Part shown: piece by piece, positions 17,355 through 25,473 of the stretch
Layout: every line of letters begins with the position of its first letter
Position numbering within the stretch: position 1 is the stretch's first letter
Assembly: GCA_029057985.1 (NCBI GenBank)
Contig: JAIDYR010000074.1
Span: forward strand, 1-35,506
DNA from: Muribaculaceae bacterium
GTDB lineage: Bacteria > Bacteroidota > Bacteroidia > Bacteroidales > Muribaculaceae
Length of the DNA: 35,506 nt
Direction of reading: 5' to 3'
The notes under the pieces: model-generated
Databases searched by the model: none
Told to the model about the DNA's origin: nothing
What the model saw: only the letters and a program-made list of their open reading frames with translations
Translations under genes and position numbers: made by a program

Positions 17355-18401
17355 TTATTTCTTGAATAGGTGACGCATTCTGGCGCGAAAGGACATGATG
17401 AGTCTATCGATGAGTGGCAATTTAATTTTCAGAGAATATTCTGAGTCACGTAGTATTTTTGCGAATCTATAATCCGGATCATCATCGCAGGGGGTAGTGT
17501 TCAGAAGTTCAAATAGTAAAGGATGCTCTTTATTCAGAAATTGCTCGTGCTCTTTGATCATATTCATCGCTTCCTGGGATTTAATATTGTAAGCGCACAT
17601 ATAAAAGGCAATATGGCGCGACGTAATTAAATTTTGCAAAATTGTTTTACTCAGCGGGTCTTGAATAGTTCCATATACGCTGCAAATATCCCGCATGATC
17701 TTTAACAAGGTTGCAATTGCTTTTGGAGTGCTGAATTGTGCCATAGTTTGCCCTGCGCGTCCAACTAAGTATTTATATAGAGTTATATCTTTAAAAATAA
17801 GTGAGCGACACCTGGCTAATGGAATAATTGACCATTGAGTATCAGTATAACTGATCCCCTCACTTTGAATATAGTTCAGTTGAGAGAATATATCACGTTT
17901 GTACGTGATATGGTGCATAGGAATATAGGTACGTTGTAATAATTTAACTAACTCCTTTCCTATGTATGTTCTATCAACTTTAATATTCCATCTATTAAAT
18001 CCAGGCTCGTCCGTTACATCTCCCATTTCATCGACTATAAGGAATTTTGTGAGAATAACGTCTGAGTTCATTCCTCGTAGCGCCCTTACAAATTCAGAGA
18101 ATGCAGCGGTGTCGAAAGAGTCATCCGCGTCAAGAATTCTAACATAGCGACCTGAGCAGAGTGGGAGAGCCGCGTTTATGCAACTGCCGTAGTTGCCGTT
18201 TTCTTTATCGATTACTCTAATTGAATAGGGATAACGTTCGGCATATTCGTGTGCGATGGCAGAGGAATTGTCTTTAGATCCGTCACTTACCACTAGGACT
18301 TCCACTTCATCAAATTCCGGGATAATAAGAGAATCAAGGCATTTGCCTATATAATTCTCCATATTATATGTAGGGATGATTATACTTATCTGCTTTTCCA
18401 T
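17355..18401 (-). CDS. Glycosyltransferase family 2
   Basis: A 348-residue GT-A enzyme: ISIIIPTYNMENYIGKCLDS, VLVVSDGSKDNSSAIAHEY and VRILDADDSF, in which DAD replaces the more usual DSD. It resembles capsule GT2 enzymes with a long helical C-terminus. The ATG overlaps the 3' end of the UDP-galactopyranose mutase gene by 16 bases. That position makes it a candidate for the galactofuranosyl step, but this is only a neighbourhood argument. Confidence 0.86.
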   Translation of the reverse strand: MEKQISIIIPTYNMENYIGKCLDSLIIPEFDEVEVLVVSDGSKDNSSAIAHEYAERYPYSIRVIDKENGNYGSCINAALPLCSGRYVRILDADDSFDTAAFSEFVRALRGMNSDVILTKFLIVDEMGDVTDEPGFNRWNIKVDRTYIGKELVKLLQRTYIPMHHITYKRDIFSQLNYIQSEGISYTDTQWSIIPLARCRSLIFKDITLYKYLVGRAGQTMAQFSTPKAIATLLKIMRDICSVYGTIQDPLSKTILQNLITSRHIAFYMCAYNIKSQEAMNMIKEHEQFLNKEHPLLFELLNTTPCDDDPDYRFAKILRDSEYSLKIKLPLIDRLIMSFRARMRHLFKK

Positions 18402-19519
18402 GCTTCAAATGCTTTAGCAATTACGGGAGCCATATCGTAGTATTTGTATTCCGCCAAGCGTCCCCCGAAGATGACATCGTCTTCTTTAGCCGCGAGTTGG
18501 CGATATTCTTCAGCGAGGTTGTTATTTCTCTCATCGTTGACGGGATAATATGGTTCCATTCCCGGTTGGAATTCCGTAGAGTATTCGCGAGAGATGACTG
18601 TCTTTGGATTTTGATATACGCTGTCGCCAAAAGACTCAAAGTGTTTATGTTCAATAATTCTGGTCCAAGGAGTAGAAGGACCAGTGTAGTTTACTACTGC
18701 ATTCCCTTGATAGTTAGGAGAGTCTATGCACACAGTCTCAAATCTGACGGTACGCCAATCGAGTCTTCCGAGTTTAAAATCGAAAAACTCATCTATTGGT
18801 CCGGTGAAGACTAACTTATTCGCTATCTCTTTCCAGTTCTCTTTGATATCCTTAAAATCAACTCCTAATTTTATTACACTCCCTTTAAGCAAGCCCTCAA
18901 TAAGAATATTATAACCTCCGATAGGTATGCCTTGGTATGTGTCATTGAAGTAATTATTGTCGAAAGTCAATCTGACCGGGAGCCGGCGAATGATAAATGC
19001 GGGTAATTCAGTGCAGGGACGCCCCCATTGTTTTTCGGTATAATGCTTAATTAGGTTTTCATAGATATCTTTGCCGATTAAGCAAAGAGCCTGCTCTTCG
19101 AGATTTCGAGGTTCTGCGATACCATCGGCCTTAATCTTATCAATAGCTTCCTTACGTTGCTCCTCTAATTTCGCCATTGCCTCCATTGGAGTTTTCACTC
19201 CCCACATCTGATAGAATGTATTCATATTGAAGGGGAGGTTATAAAGTTTACCATCAGGAGCGGAAGCAACCGGACAATTGGTATATCGATTGAAAGGTAC
19301 TATATCATTTACAAAATCCCAAATTTGTTTATTCGAAGTATGGAATATATGAGCGCCATATTTATGGACGTTAATTCCATCAATCTTTTCGCAATATACG
19401 TTTCCTCCGATATGTGGACGTTTATCGATTACAAGACAGTTCTTACCTGCTTGGGTTGCGAGAAATGCAAATGTAGCTCCGAATAATCCAGCTCCGACTA
19501 TGAGATAATCGTATTTCAT
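18386..19519 (-). CDS. glf: UDP-galactopyranose mutase
   Basis: The 377-residue flavoenzyme converts UDP-galactopyranose to UDP-galactofuranose. The FAD-binding loop VGAGLFGATFA (8-18) and the family blocks DKRPHIGGNVY, HKYGAHIFHTSN, KHYTEKQWG, LTFDNNYFND, YQGIPIGGYN and GGRLAEYKYYDM all match Glf, and the length is normal (about 365-390). Its presence indicates that the polysaccharide contains galactofuranose. The upstream acyltransferase ends about 45 bases away and the GT2 downstream overlaps by 16 bases. Confidence 0.96.
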   Translation of the reverse strand: MKYDYLIVGAGLFGATFAFLATQAGKNCLVIDKRPHIGGNVYCEKIDGINVHKYGAHIFHTSNKQIWDFVNDIVPFNRYTNCPVASAPDGKLYNLPFNMNTFYQMWGVKTPMEAMAKLEEQRKEAIDKIKADGIAEPRNLEEQALCLIGKDIYENLIKHYTEKQWGRPCTELPAFIIRRLPVRLTFDNNYFNDTYQGIPIGGYNILIEGLLKGSVIKLGVDFKDIKENWKEIANKLVFTGPIDEFFDFKLGRLDWRTVRFETVCIDSPNYQGNAVVNYTGPSTPWTRIIEHKHFESFGDSVYQNPKTVISREYSTEFQPGMEPYYPVNDERNNNLAEEYRQLAAKEDDVIFGGRLAEYKYYDMAPVIAKAFEAWKSR

Positions 19520-19564
19520 GTAAGGTTAATTGTGTTTTTGATGTAAGATCAAACTTCAACCCGA

Positions 19565-20653
19565 TTAATTACAGATAAATCCTTTTTTGAGTTTGAAGAT
19601 ATTCACTTGTCGTATTTTAAAGAGATTTCGTGCCAACGGAAATTGAGATAATAAAACAACTCCAATTATACAGAATGTAAAGTTGAATATTATGCGTTCA
19701 AATATTGTATTAAATCCTAATAAGGAGCCAAGATAGGGTAAATTTAGTTCGATAAGATGAAAACACATTATCAGTAGAGATACTTCTCCCAACCACACAA
19801 ATATATTTCTGATCCAATCCATATGGTTAATTGGCAACTTCCTTAAGTTGCTGATAGCGCAATAAATCAATATTGTGGCACTAATACCTCCTAATACGGT
19901 CAAGGGATAAATAGGATAGTAGCATCGAACAACGCTCAAGTGATGTTCCGGAAAATAATTTGCCGCTACCCAAATTGCAACAAGTATTATTGCCGACCAC
20001 AAATTAATTCGGTCGAACATTCCCATTCTTCTAATTGCATATCCAGCATAATAAAATATGACTGCCGATAGTCCCGGAAGAATGGCAAAAGGAAGATTTA
20101 TATATATTGTATCTATTAAACTCGCAATAATGCTTACAGTTAAAGATAACAATCCAAGTTTGATAAGATTATCACTGTAGATCTGTAAAATTAAGAATGT
20201 CTGCTTACACACAAACAGAGCAAGTAAGAACCAGATAGCGCCTATATAAGGTATATCCGCAAATAATGCCGAAGTATGTGCTCCGGATCCATTTCCCCAT
20301 AATGTGCCAATCAACCAATGCATAGTATCGTGAGGCCATATTGCCGATGCTAGAAGATCAAGTAGATAGATAAGTAATCCAGTAATTATATAGGGAATAA
20401 TTAATCTTTTGAAATCTTTATGAATCGATTGCTTTAGAGAAGTTTGTTTATAAAGGAACCCTGCAATTACGAAGAATAAAGGCATATGGAACGAGAATAT
20501 AAATTTTACACCGTAAGGAGAAAGGTGACCTACTATTACAGCAATGATACCTATACCTTTTACAATATCAAGATTGATATCCCTTCTATTATAATATGAA
20601 TTTATGCGGGTGGAGTACTCGCTTATATTGTTATCCATACGCACTCTTGTCAA
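19565..20653 (-). CDS. Acyltransferase 3 family membrane protein
   Basis: A 362-residue membrane protein with about ten hydrophobic segments. After a polar N-terminal stretch it has NLDIVKGIGIIAVIVGHLSP with His43 as candidate catalytic residue, then FHMPLFFVIAGFLYKQTSL, a hallmark of AT3 acyltransferases of the fucose/sugar O-acetyltransferase type. The first ATG (20653) and Met6 (20638) are both possible; either is just downstream of the flippase stop. It is the third AT3 protein in the operon and clearly divergent from the other two. Confidence 0.86.
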   Translation of the reverse strand: MTRVRMDNNISEYSTRINSYYNRRDINLDIVKGIGIIAVIVGHLSPYGVKFIFSFHMPLFFVIAGFLYKQTSLKQSIHKDFKRLIIPYIITGLLIYLLDLLASAIWPHDTMHWLIGTLWGNGSGAHTSALFADIPYIGAIWFLLALFVCKQTFLILQIYSDNLIKLGLLSLTVSIIASLIDTIYINLPFAILPGLSAVIFYYAGYAIRRMGMFDRINLWSAIILVAIWVAANYFPEHHLSVVRCYYPIYPLTVLGGISATILIYCAISNLRKLPINHMDWIRNIFVWLGEVSLLIMCFHLIELNLPYLGSLLGFNTIFERIIFNFTFCIIGVVLLSQFPLARNLFKIRQVNIFKLKKGFICN

Positions 20654-20661
20654 CTGACATC

Positions 20662-22122
20662 TTATTTCAGCACCGATTGTAATGCCGGGAGGCGACTTAT
20701 AATTAAGTTTATTAAAGAGGTAAGAGTCTTATCGCTGAAAATTCTTGCAATTGCATAATATGTCACAATTCCAGTTGGAATGCCAACTGCTAATTTTACC
20801 AAATTATTAGAAAATGGAAGTGTCACTACCCATACTCCTAATGCCATAACCACTGAATAACCGAAAAAGGGTAAAATCTCTTTAATCTGCTTCCAGAATC
20901 CATAATTGAGAATTTTTCCTGTATAATAGCAATTAAAGGAAAATGCAATAAATGAATAAAGCGCGACGCTGCCGCAAATACCCTTTATCCCCAAGGGAAT
21001 AGATGCGAAAAGTAGAGCAAACGCGATCGGCTTCTTGATAAATTCAAGTTTGAGAACCAAATCACTCCGCCCTTTTACATATAGTAAATTTAGGTTTATA
21101 TGAGTTAAAGGGCTCCATAAGCCGGTAAAACAAAGAATTGGCAATAAATAGGCAGCTGGTAACCATTTTTCTCCTACTAACGTTACGATAAAAGGTACGG
21201 CAAGTACAGCTAACCCGAACATGATTGGATATAAAATAAACAATGGGACCCTGAGTAGGGAAGAATACGTTGAAATTAGTTTTTCATGATCATCCTGATA
21301 TTTTACCAAAATGGGATAATTAACCTTAATTATAATAGATGTTATTATCCCGGGAGGAATTGAACTGAATCCTTGTGCTCGATTATAGTAGCCCAGCTCT
21401 GATGCATTAAAAGCTTTACCAATAACAAAGGAATTGATATTTTCGTAGATAGTATTTATTAAAGATGACCCCAGCAACTTACTTCCGAATGAAAAGAGGT
21501 TTTTAAATGATTTAGTTGAAAATGAAAATGATGGAATCCAACGACATAAAGCAAATAATGTAATAGCATTTATAGAGGCAGCTACTATTCCTTGATATAC
21601 AAGAGCCCATACTCCCCACCCAAGATATGCAAGAGTTATTCCAGTTATGCCTGATATGATTAGGGATATAATAGAAACTTTAGATAAAGCTTCAAAATTC
21701 AGTCTAATTGAAAGAATTGTAGATTGTACGCTTGCTAAAGAACTGATGATCAAATTGAGGGAGTAAACTCTTGTGATGGCAGTCAATTTAGGTTGAGAAT
21801 AGAAATGTGCTATGTAGGGGGCACAGATGAATAATATCAGATACATTGTGAGTGCCACCCCCACGTTAAACGTAAATACTGTATTATAGTCTTCCGGACT
21901 TTTATCTTTTTGCTGAATAAGGGCTTGGGAGAACCCCGAATTTATAAAGAGAGCGGAGATCCCTAAAAAAATCGAGAGCATGCCAACCAAACCATAATCT
22001 TGAGGCAATAGCAATCTAGCAAGGACAATTCCTATAATAAATTGCACAATTTGAGTGACGAATTGTTCCAAAGAACTCCAGGCCACTCCCTTAAAAGCTT
22101 TATTTTTTATCTCACCATCCAT
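20662..22122 (-). CDS. Polysaccharide flippase, WzxC/PST family
   Basis: This 486-residue protein has about fourteen hydrophobic segments. Its N-terminus, MDGEIKNKAFKGVAWSSLEQ followed by FVTQIVQFIIGIVLARLLLP, and the block ELGYYNRAQGFSSIPPGIIT are typical of the WzxC-like branch of the MOP superfamily. It would carry the lipid-linked repeat unit across the inner membrane for the EpsG-like polymerase. It lies 28 bases after the LicD gene and 8 bases before the acyltransferase. WzxC-like naming is by similarity; the true substrate is this locus's repeat unit. Confidence 0.9.
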   Translation of the reverse strand: MDGEIKNKAFKGVAWSSLEQFVTQIVQFIIGIVLARLLLPQDYGLVGMLSIFLGISALFINSGFSQALIQQKDKSPEDYNTVFTFNVGVALTMYLILFICAPYIAHFYSQPKLTAITRVYSLNLIISSLASVQSTILSIRLNFEALSKVSIISLIISGITGITLAYLGWGVWALVYQGIVAASINAITLFALCRWIPSFSFSTKSFKNLFSFGSKLLGSSLINTIYENINSFVIGKAFNASELGYYNRAQGFSSIPPGIITSIIIKVNYPILVKYQDDHEKLISTYSSLLRVPLFILYPIMFGLAVLAVPFIVTLVGEKWLPAAYLLPILCFTGLWSPLTHINLNLLYVKGRSDLVLKLEFIKKPIAFALLFASIPLGIKGICGSVALYSFIAFSFNCYYTGKILNYGFWKQIKEILPFFGYSVVMALGVWVVTLPFSNNLVKLAVGIPTGIVTYYAIARIFSDKTLTSLINLIISRLPALQSVLK

Positions 22123-22150
22123 CGTAAGTGACTATAAAAGAATATCTTTT

Positions 22151-23080
22151 TTAATTTTTAGCCGGTCGGGGTGAGAGGAATCTCAAAATTTTAGTTTTCC
22201 AGTATGTTTGATTCCGGAGTTCTTTAATGACACTGGGATATGGCCTGTCGAGATCAATTATTATGGTGCCATGTTGGGATGGGGCTTTTGCAGGAATCAT
22301 ATAATCTCCATATTGTGTGGTAAGCACCTTATCATATTCTTTTGGTACGGGTATTTCCATATCCTCAAAAGGCACATTAAGAGTTTCACTATACCATGTA
22401 ATATCTCGCATGTACTTATGGTAGTTTTTAGATGTCCAAAGTACATCTCCTATAAGATGTGAGGATGGATTATGGTATTTTGTGATCAGTTCTTCCATCT
22501 TCAGATATTCGTTATAGAATCCTTTCTTAATAAAATAAAGAGATTCATTAATTTTATTAAGATAACCTTTCACAGAACCCGGTAATTCATAGTTGCGACG
22601 ATGTAATCGATTTCTGATCTTTTCTATTTTTTCAAATATTAAAGTGCGCTCTTCTTCGGAAGCTGGAAGAAAATCAAAAACAAATATGTCAATAAATACC
22701 CCTTGATTAAAAGGTTGATCTACGTCTCCCGGTAAAATTGCTGTCGTATCTGATCGCCGTAATTGGGCGTGCCCACGGAAATATCCCGGATCTGTGGAAG
22801 GCGCTTGGAAGAAATAAGGAAATTGAAATTCTTCAGCTGCGACTTTTAGAAGTTTTTCGTAATCCCCACGTAACATCATCATATCAATATCATCATCCCA
22901 TGGAATGAATCCTTTATCGCGGATTGCACCCAGGAGAGTGCCTCCTTCTGCCCAAATCTTAAGATTGTATTTTGTGCATACCTTCAAAAGTTTTCTTAGC
23001 ATTTCCATTTGGATCTGCCATAATTTTTTAGACTCAGAGGTGATCGTGTATCCGTTTCTAATTTCTTCTTTAAGATTCAT
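22151..23080 (-). CDS. LicD family phosphotransferase (polyol-phosphate module)
   Basis: A 309-residue LicD/fukutin-type protein with AEGGTLLGAIRDKGFIPWDD (44-63) completed by DIDMMMLRGDYEKL, the DDDID cluster being the donor/metal site. The gene follows an SDR reductase and an IspD/TarI-like cytidylyltransferase with only 2-3 base gaps. That trio is the set expected for making a CDP-polyol and transferring polyol-phosphate to a sugar. Fukutin and FKRP, the vertebrate members of this family, use CDP-ribitol made by an IspD homologue. It is only distantly similar to the LicD at 5.1-6.0 kb, so the two probably use different donors. Confidence 0.88.
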   Translation of the reverse strand: MNLKEEIRNGYTITSESKKLWQIQMEMLRKLLKVCTKYNLKIWAEGGTLLGAIRDKGFIPWDDDIDMMMLRGDYEKLLKVAAEEFQFPYFFQAPSTDPGYFRGHAQLRRSDTTAILPGDVDQPFNQGVFIDIFVFDFLPASEEERTLIFEKIEKIRNRLHRRNYELPGSVKGYLNKINESLYFIKKGFYNEYLKMEELITKYHNPSSHLIGDVLWTSKNYHKYMRDITWYSETLNVPFEDMEIPVPKEYDKVLTTQYGDYMIPAKAPSQHGTIIIDLDRPYPSVIKELRNQTYWKTKILRFLSPRPAKN

Positions 23081-23083
23081 GCT

Positions 23084-23794
23084 CTAATGCCGGTTAAGTT
23101 GCTTGCGGATAACAATATTCTGACCATCAAGACATTCTTCTTTGTCGTCAATGAGATTCACAATGACATTGGCAACTTCATTGGGTTGCATAATTGTGTC
23201 AGGATTTTCATTAGGAGCTAGTCTCTTACGCAGTTTTGTCGCGCAACGTCCGGGAGATACGCAGTATATTTTAATGCCATATTCCGCTAATTCTTCTGTC
23301 AAAGTTTGCGACATAGAGATCACTGCCGCTTTGGAAGAAGAATAACTGAGCCATCCGGGACGAGGAGTCATTCCTGCTGTTGAGGCCACATTTAAAATCT
23401 TCCCCCCAGTTCTTTTCATATATCTTGTACATTCCTTGATAAGCATAAATGGAGCAAAAACATTGATACGATAGGTCGTTTCCATACTTTCAAGAGATGT
23501 TTGCAATAAATGCTGAGGATCAGTGTATCCGGCTATATTTAAAAGACAATCGATGCTGCCGTATTTTTCATATACGGATTCGATAGCGGCCGGTATTTTT
23601 TCGGGATAGGTCAAATCAATATCTATAATCATGACATCACGACCCCATATTCGAATTACTGCTGCTACTTCTTGAAGCGCTTTAAGATTACGTCCCAAAA
23701 GAACAAAATTATGGAACTTTGATTTCTGTGCTAGCGCTTCAGTAACTGCTCGTCCAATTCCAGAACCAGCACCTGTAATAACGCAGGTAAACAT
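23084..23794 (-). CDS. Short-chain dehydrogenase/reductase, probable polyol-phosphate reductase
   Basis: A complete 236-residue classical SDR: cofactor loop TGAGSGIG (7-14), NIAG (86-89, with Ile for the usual Asn), Ser138 and the catalytic YSSSK (Tyr151, Lys155). CVSPGRCATKLRKRL is the flexible substrate-side segment, with an Arg/Lys-rich patch that could bind a phosphate. It sits 2 bases after the cytidylyltransferase and 3 bases before LicD. In Haemophilus Acs1/Bcs1 an IspD-like domain and an SDR are fused to make CDP-ribitol from ribulose 5-phosphate. The same two activities may be separate here. Substrate remains inferred. Confidence 0.85.
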   Translation of the reverse strand: MFTCVITGAGSGIGRAVTEALAQKSKFHNFVLLGRNLKALQEVAAVIRIWGRDVMIIDIDLTYPEKIPAAIESVYEKYGSIDCLLNIAGYTDPQHLLQTSLESMETTYRINVFAPFMLIKECTRYMKRTGGKILNVASTAGMTPRPGWLSYSSSKAAVISMSQTLTEELAEYGIKIYCVSPGRCATKLRKRLAPNENPDTIMQPNEVANVIVNLIDDKEECLDGQNIVIRKQLNRH

Positions 23795-23796
23795 TC

Positions 23797-24480
23797 TTAC
23801 TTACGATTTATTATATGATTTTTATATATGATTTCTCCCAATTCCAGATCTAAAGGCTCTGTGATCTTGATATTAATAGATGTTCCCTTTTGTATGCTGA
23901 TTTCTTCTTGGCTAATGTCAAATAGCAAACTTGCATCTTCAGTATAGGTCAAATTCTCCTTTATAGCCTTTTCGTGAGCATCCAAAAGGGCCCTTTTGTT
24001 AAATTTTTGAGGCAATTGAACGTTTATCAACTCACTTCTGTTTAGAATGCCTTGGACTTTTGAAGTTCCGGTGAGAACTGTAAAGGGTATGTCATATCCT
24101 AAAGTCACATTTGCATTGGGGTTAGATATAAGTGCCTCAAAATCTGAGCGTCTTACGAAAGGACGGGCAGCTTCATGAAGGATTATCGAATCTTCCTTGG
24201 CTGCCTTAAGACCATTATATACGGATTGTTGACGAGTTTGACCTCCTTCAATAAATATTACTGGCTTTAGAATGGAATATTCATGAATCATTTCTTTGAG
24301 AGGCTCAATAAATGATTCTTCACATACAATTATTATTTCACTAATTGTTTCTATTTTATCCATTCTTTCAATAGAATGGATAATCATTGGCTTTCCACCT
24401 AACAATAAATATTGTTTAGGTACAGCTTCTTGCATCCGATTGCCACGGCCACCGGATAATATTATAGCTGAATAATTCAT
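23797..24480 (-). CDS. IspD/TarI-like CTP:polyol-phosphate cytidylyltransferase
   Basis: The 227-residue enzyme has the IspD-superfamily motifs: LSGGRGNRMQEAVPKQYLLL (8-27, with Lys22), GQTRQQSVYNGL (80-91) and LHEAARPFVR (101-110). In most IspD and TarI proteins the last motif reads HDxxRPF, so the Glu at 103 is unusual and may mark a substrate change. As first gene of a trio with an SDR and LicD it more likely makes a CDP-polyol (for example CDP-ribitol) for the glycan than the isoprenoid precursor. A housekeeping ispD would be expected elsewhere. The ATG is at 24478-24480; about 220 bases without a gene precede it. Confidence 0.85.
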   Translation of the reverse strand: MNYSAIILSGGRGNRMQEAVPKQYLLLGGKPMIIHSIERMDKIETISEIIIVCEESFIEPLKEMIHEYSILKPVIFIEGGQTRQQSVYNGLKAAKEDSIILHEAARPFVRRSDFEALISNPNANVTLGYDIPFTVLTGTSKVQGILNRSELINVQLPQKFNKRALLDAHEKAIKENLTYTEDASLLFDISQEEISIQKGTSINIKITEPLDLELGEIIYKNHIINRK

Positions 24481-24615
24481 AAATAATGACAGTTAATAAT
24501 TCTTCGCTGATATGAGATTCGCCTCTTGGCATGTATAAGCGTGTGAAAAGGACGTGAGGCCTTGGAGGGGGCGCCGGGCAACGTCCTCTCGTCAGAGATT
24601 CTAACTTTTAGGATT

Positions 24616-24690
24616 GGGTAGGGCATTTATCGAACCCTTGGTCTCCGTGAGCAAGGCAATCAGCGTTGCGCTGAGTAGGGCGGAGCTGAT
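24616..24690. repeat. Degenerate GGGTAGGG hairpin-array remnant
   Basis: The gap between the HAD gene and the cytidylyltransferase contains weakened pieces of the hairpin arrays seen nearby: GGGTAGGG (24616-24623), AAGGCAAT leading into the stem CAGCG-TTG-CGCTG (24661-24673), then GTAGGGCGGAGCT. The order matches the array at 25276-25473 read in part. The rest of the 24481-24700 gap shows no gene and no convincing Bacteroidota promoter, although the operon boundary lies here. Confidence 0.55.
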
Positions 24691-24700
24691 ACTTCGGTGG

Positions 24701-25267
24701 TTAGCGGAGGGTGATTTTTAGAGTGGGGAGGGAGGCGGATTGGGCGGCGGCGAGGCCGGCGGGGGAGTCTTCGAAGACGAGGACTTCGCGTGAGGCGGAG
24801 TCGGGGGTGATGCCGAAGTGGGAGAGGATCTTTTGGTAAATCTCGGGGTGGGGTTTGGGATGGTCGGCGTCTTCGCCTGCGAGGATGATGTCGAAGTCGG
24901 CGGTGGCGCCGATGTGGGCTAACGCTGAGAGGAGGTTGCGGCGGCGCGCGGTGGAGGCGATGGCGGTCAGGCCTCCGTGGGCATGGTGATGGCGGATGAG
25001 GTCGAGGAGGGGCTGATTGACCCGGAGCCGGTCAAAGTATTTGGGGTAGGCTTCGGATTTGGCGTTTCTGATGGCTGCGCGTTGGCGGGGATCAGTGATC
25101 CGGAGGCACGTCATGAAGTCGTCGAAGCGGAGGCCGAAGTAGTTTTGATAGTCGGCTTCGGATAGGGTTATGCCGTAGGGGGCCAGTGCGTCGCGGTAGG
25201 CGAGGTAGTTGGCTTGAAAGGTATCGGCTAAGGTGCCGTCGAAGTCGCTGATCAGCAGATTTATCAT
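24701..25267 (-). CDS. HAD-superfamily hydrolase, phosphoglycolate phosphatase-like
   Basis: The 188-residue protein has all four HAD motifs: SDFDGTLADT (7-16, nucleophile Asp8 and acid Asp10), IASTARRRN (motif II), a Lys in HPKPHPEIY (motif III) and VFEDSPAGLAAAQSA (motif IV). The cap is the small helical type of subfamily IA, as in Gph or beta-phosphoglucomutase. The frame stays open for 40 codons upstream, but those codons lie in the repeat array, so I start at the ATG 25265-25267. It is G+C-rich like the core genes to its right. It might dephosphorylate a sugar or polyol phosphate for the adjacent locus, or be unrelated housekeeping. Confidence 0.85.
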   Translation of the reverse strand: MINLLISDFDGTLADTFQANYLAYRDALAPYGITLSEADYQNYFGLRFDDFMTCLRITDPRQRAAIRNAKSEAYPKYFDRLRVNQPLLDLIRHHHAHGGLTAIASTARRRNLLSALAHIGATADFDIILAGEDADHPKPHPEIYQKILSHFGITPDSASREVLVFEDSPAGLAAAQSASLPTLKITLR

Positions 25268-25275
25268 AGATAAAT

Positions 25276-25473
25276 GGGTAAGGCGGAGCGGAGCTCCGCG
25301 GGGTAAGGCAATCAGCGCTTTGGCGCTGATTGTGGGGTAAGGACAAAAGCACGTGGCGCTTTTGTCGGGGTAAGGCGATAATCGCACTGCGATTATCGCG
25401 GGTAATGGCGCTTTGCGCCGGGGTAGGGCAATCAGCGGGAGTGTGGTTGCCTTACTTGCTCAGCTTGCTGAGC
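25276..25473. repeat. Hairpin array with constant GGGGTAAGG linkers (left copy)
   Basis: Six linkers of the form GGGGTAAGG or a close variant (25276, 25300, 25334, 25367, 25400, 25420) separate different inverted repeats. These are GCGGAG/CTCCGC; CAATCAGCGC-TTTG-GCGCTGATTG (25309-25332, perfect); an ACAAAAGC-type stem with one mismatch (25343-25365); a perfect 11-bp stem around one base (25376-25398, arm CGATAATCGCA); and GGCGC-TTT-GCGCC (25407-25419). It ends with GCTCAGC-TT-GCTGAGC (25458-25473), inside the 3' end of the four-helix-bundle gene. Linkers are constant while stems differ in sequence but stay self-complementary, so the unit is a folded structure rather than a primary sequence. 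Confidence 0.88.

Noticed and set aside
24481..24700. Invertible promoter of the kind that switches Bacteroides capsule loci
   Set aside because: No pair of inverted repeats flanking a TTTG/TAnnTTTG promoter could be found here or upstream of the antiterminator, and no invertase gene is present.
25268..25387. N-terminal extension of the HAD hydrolase by 40 codons
   Set aside because: The extra codons are translated repeat-array sequence. The conserved fold begins at MINLLISDFDGT.
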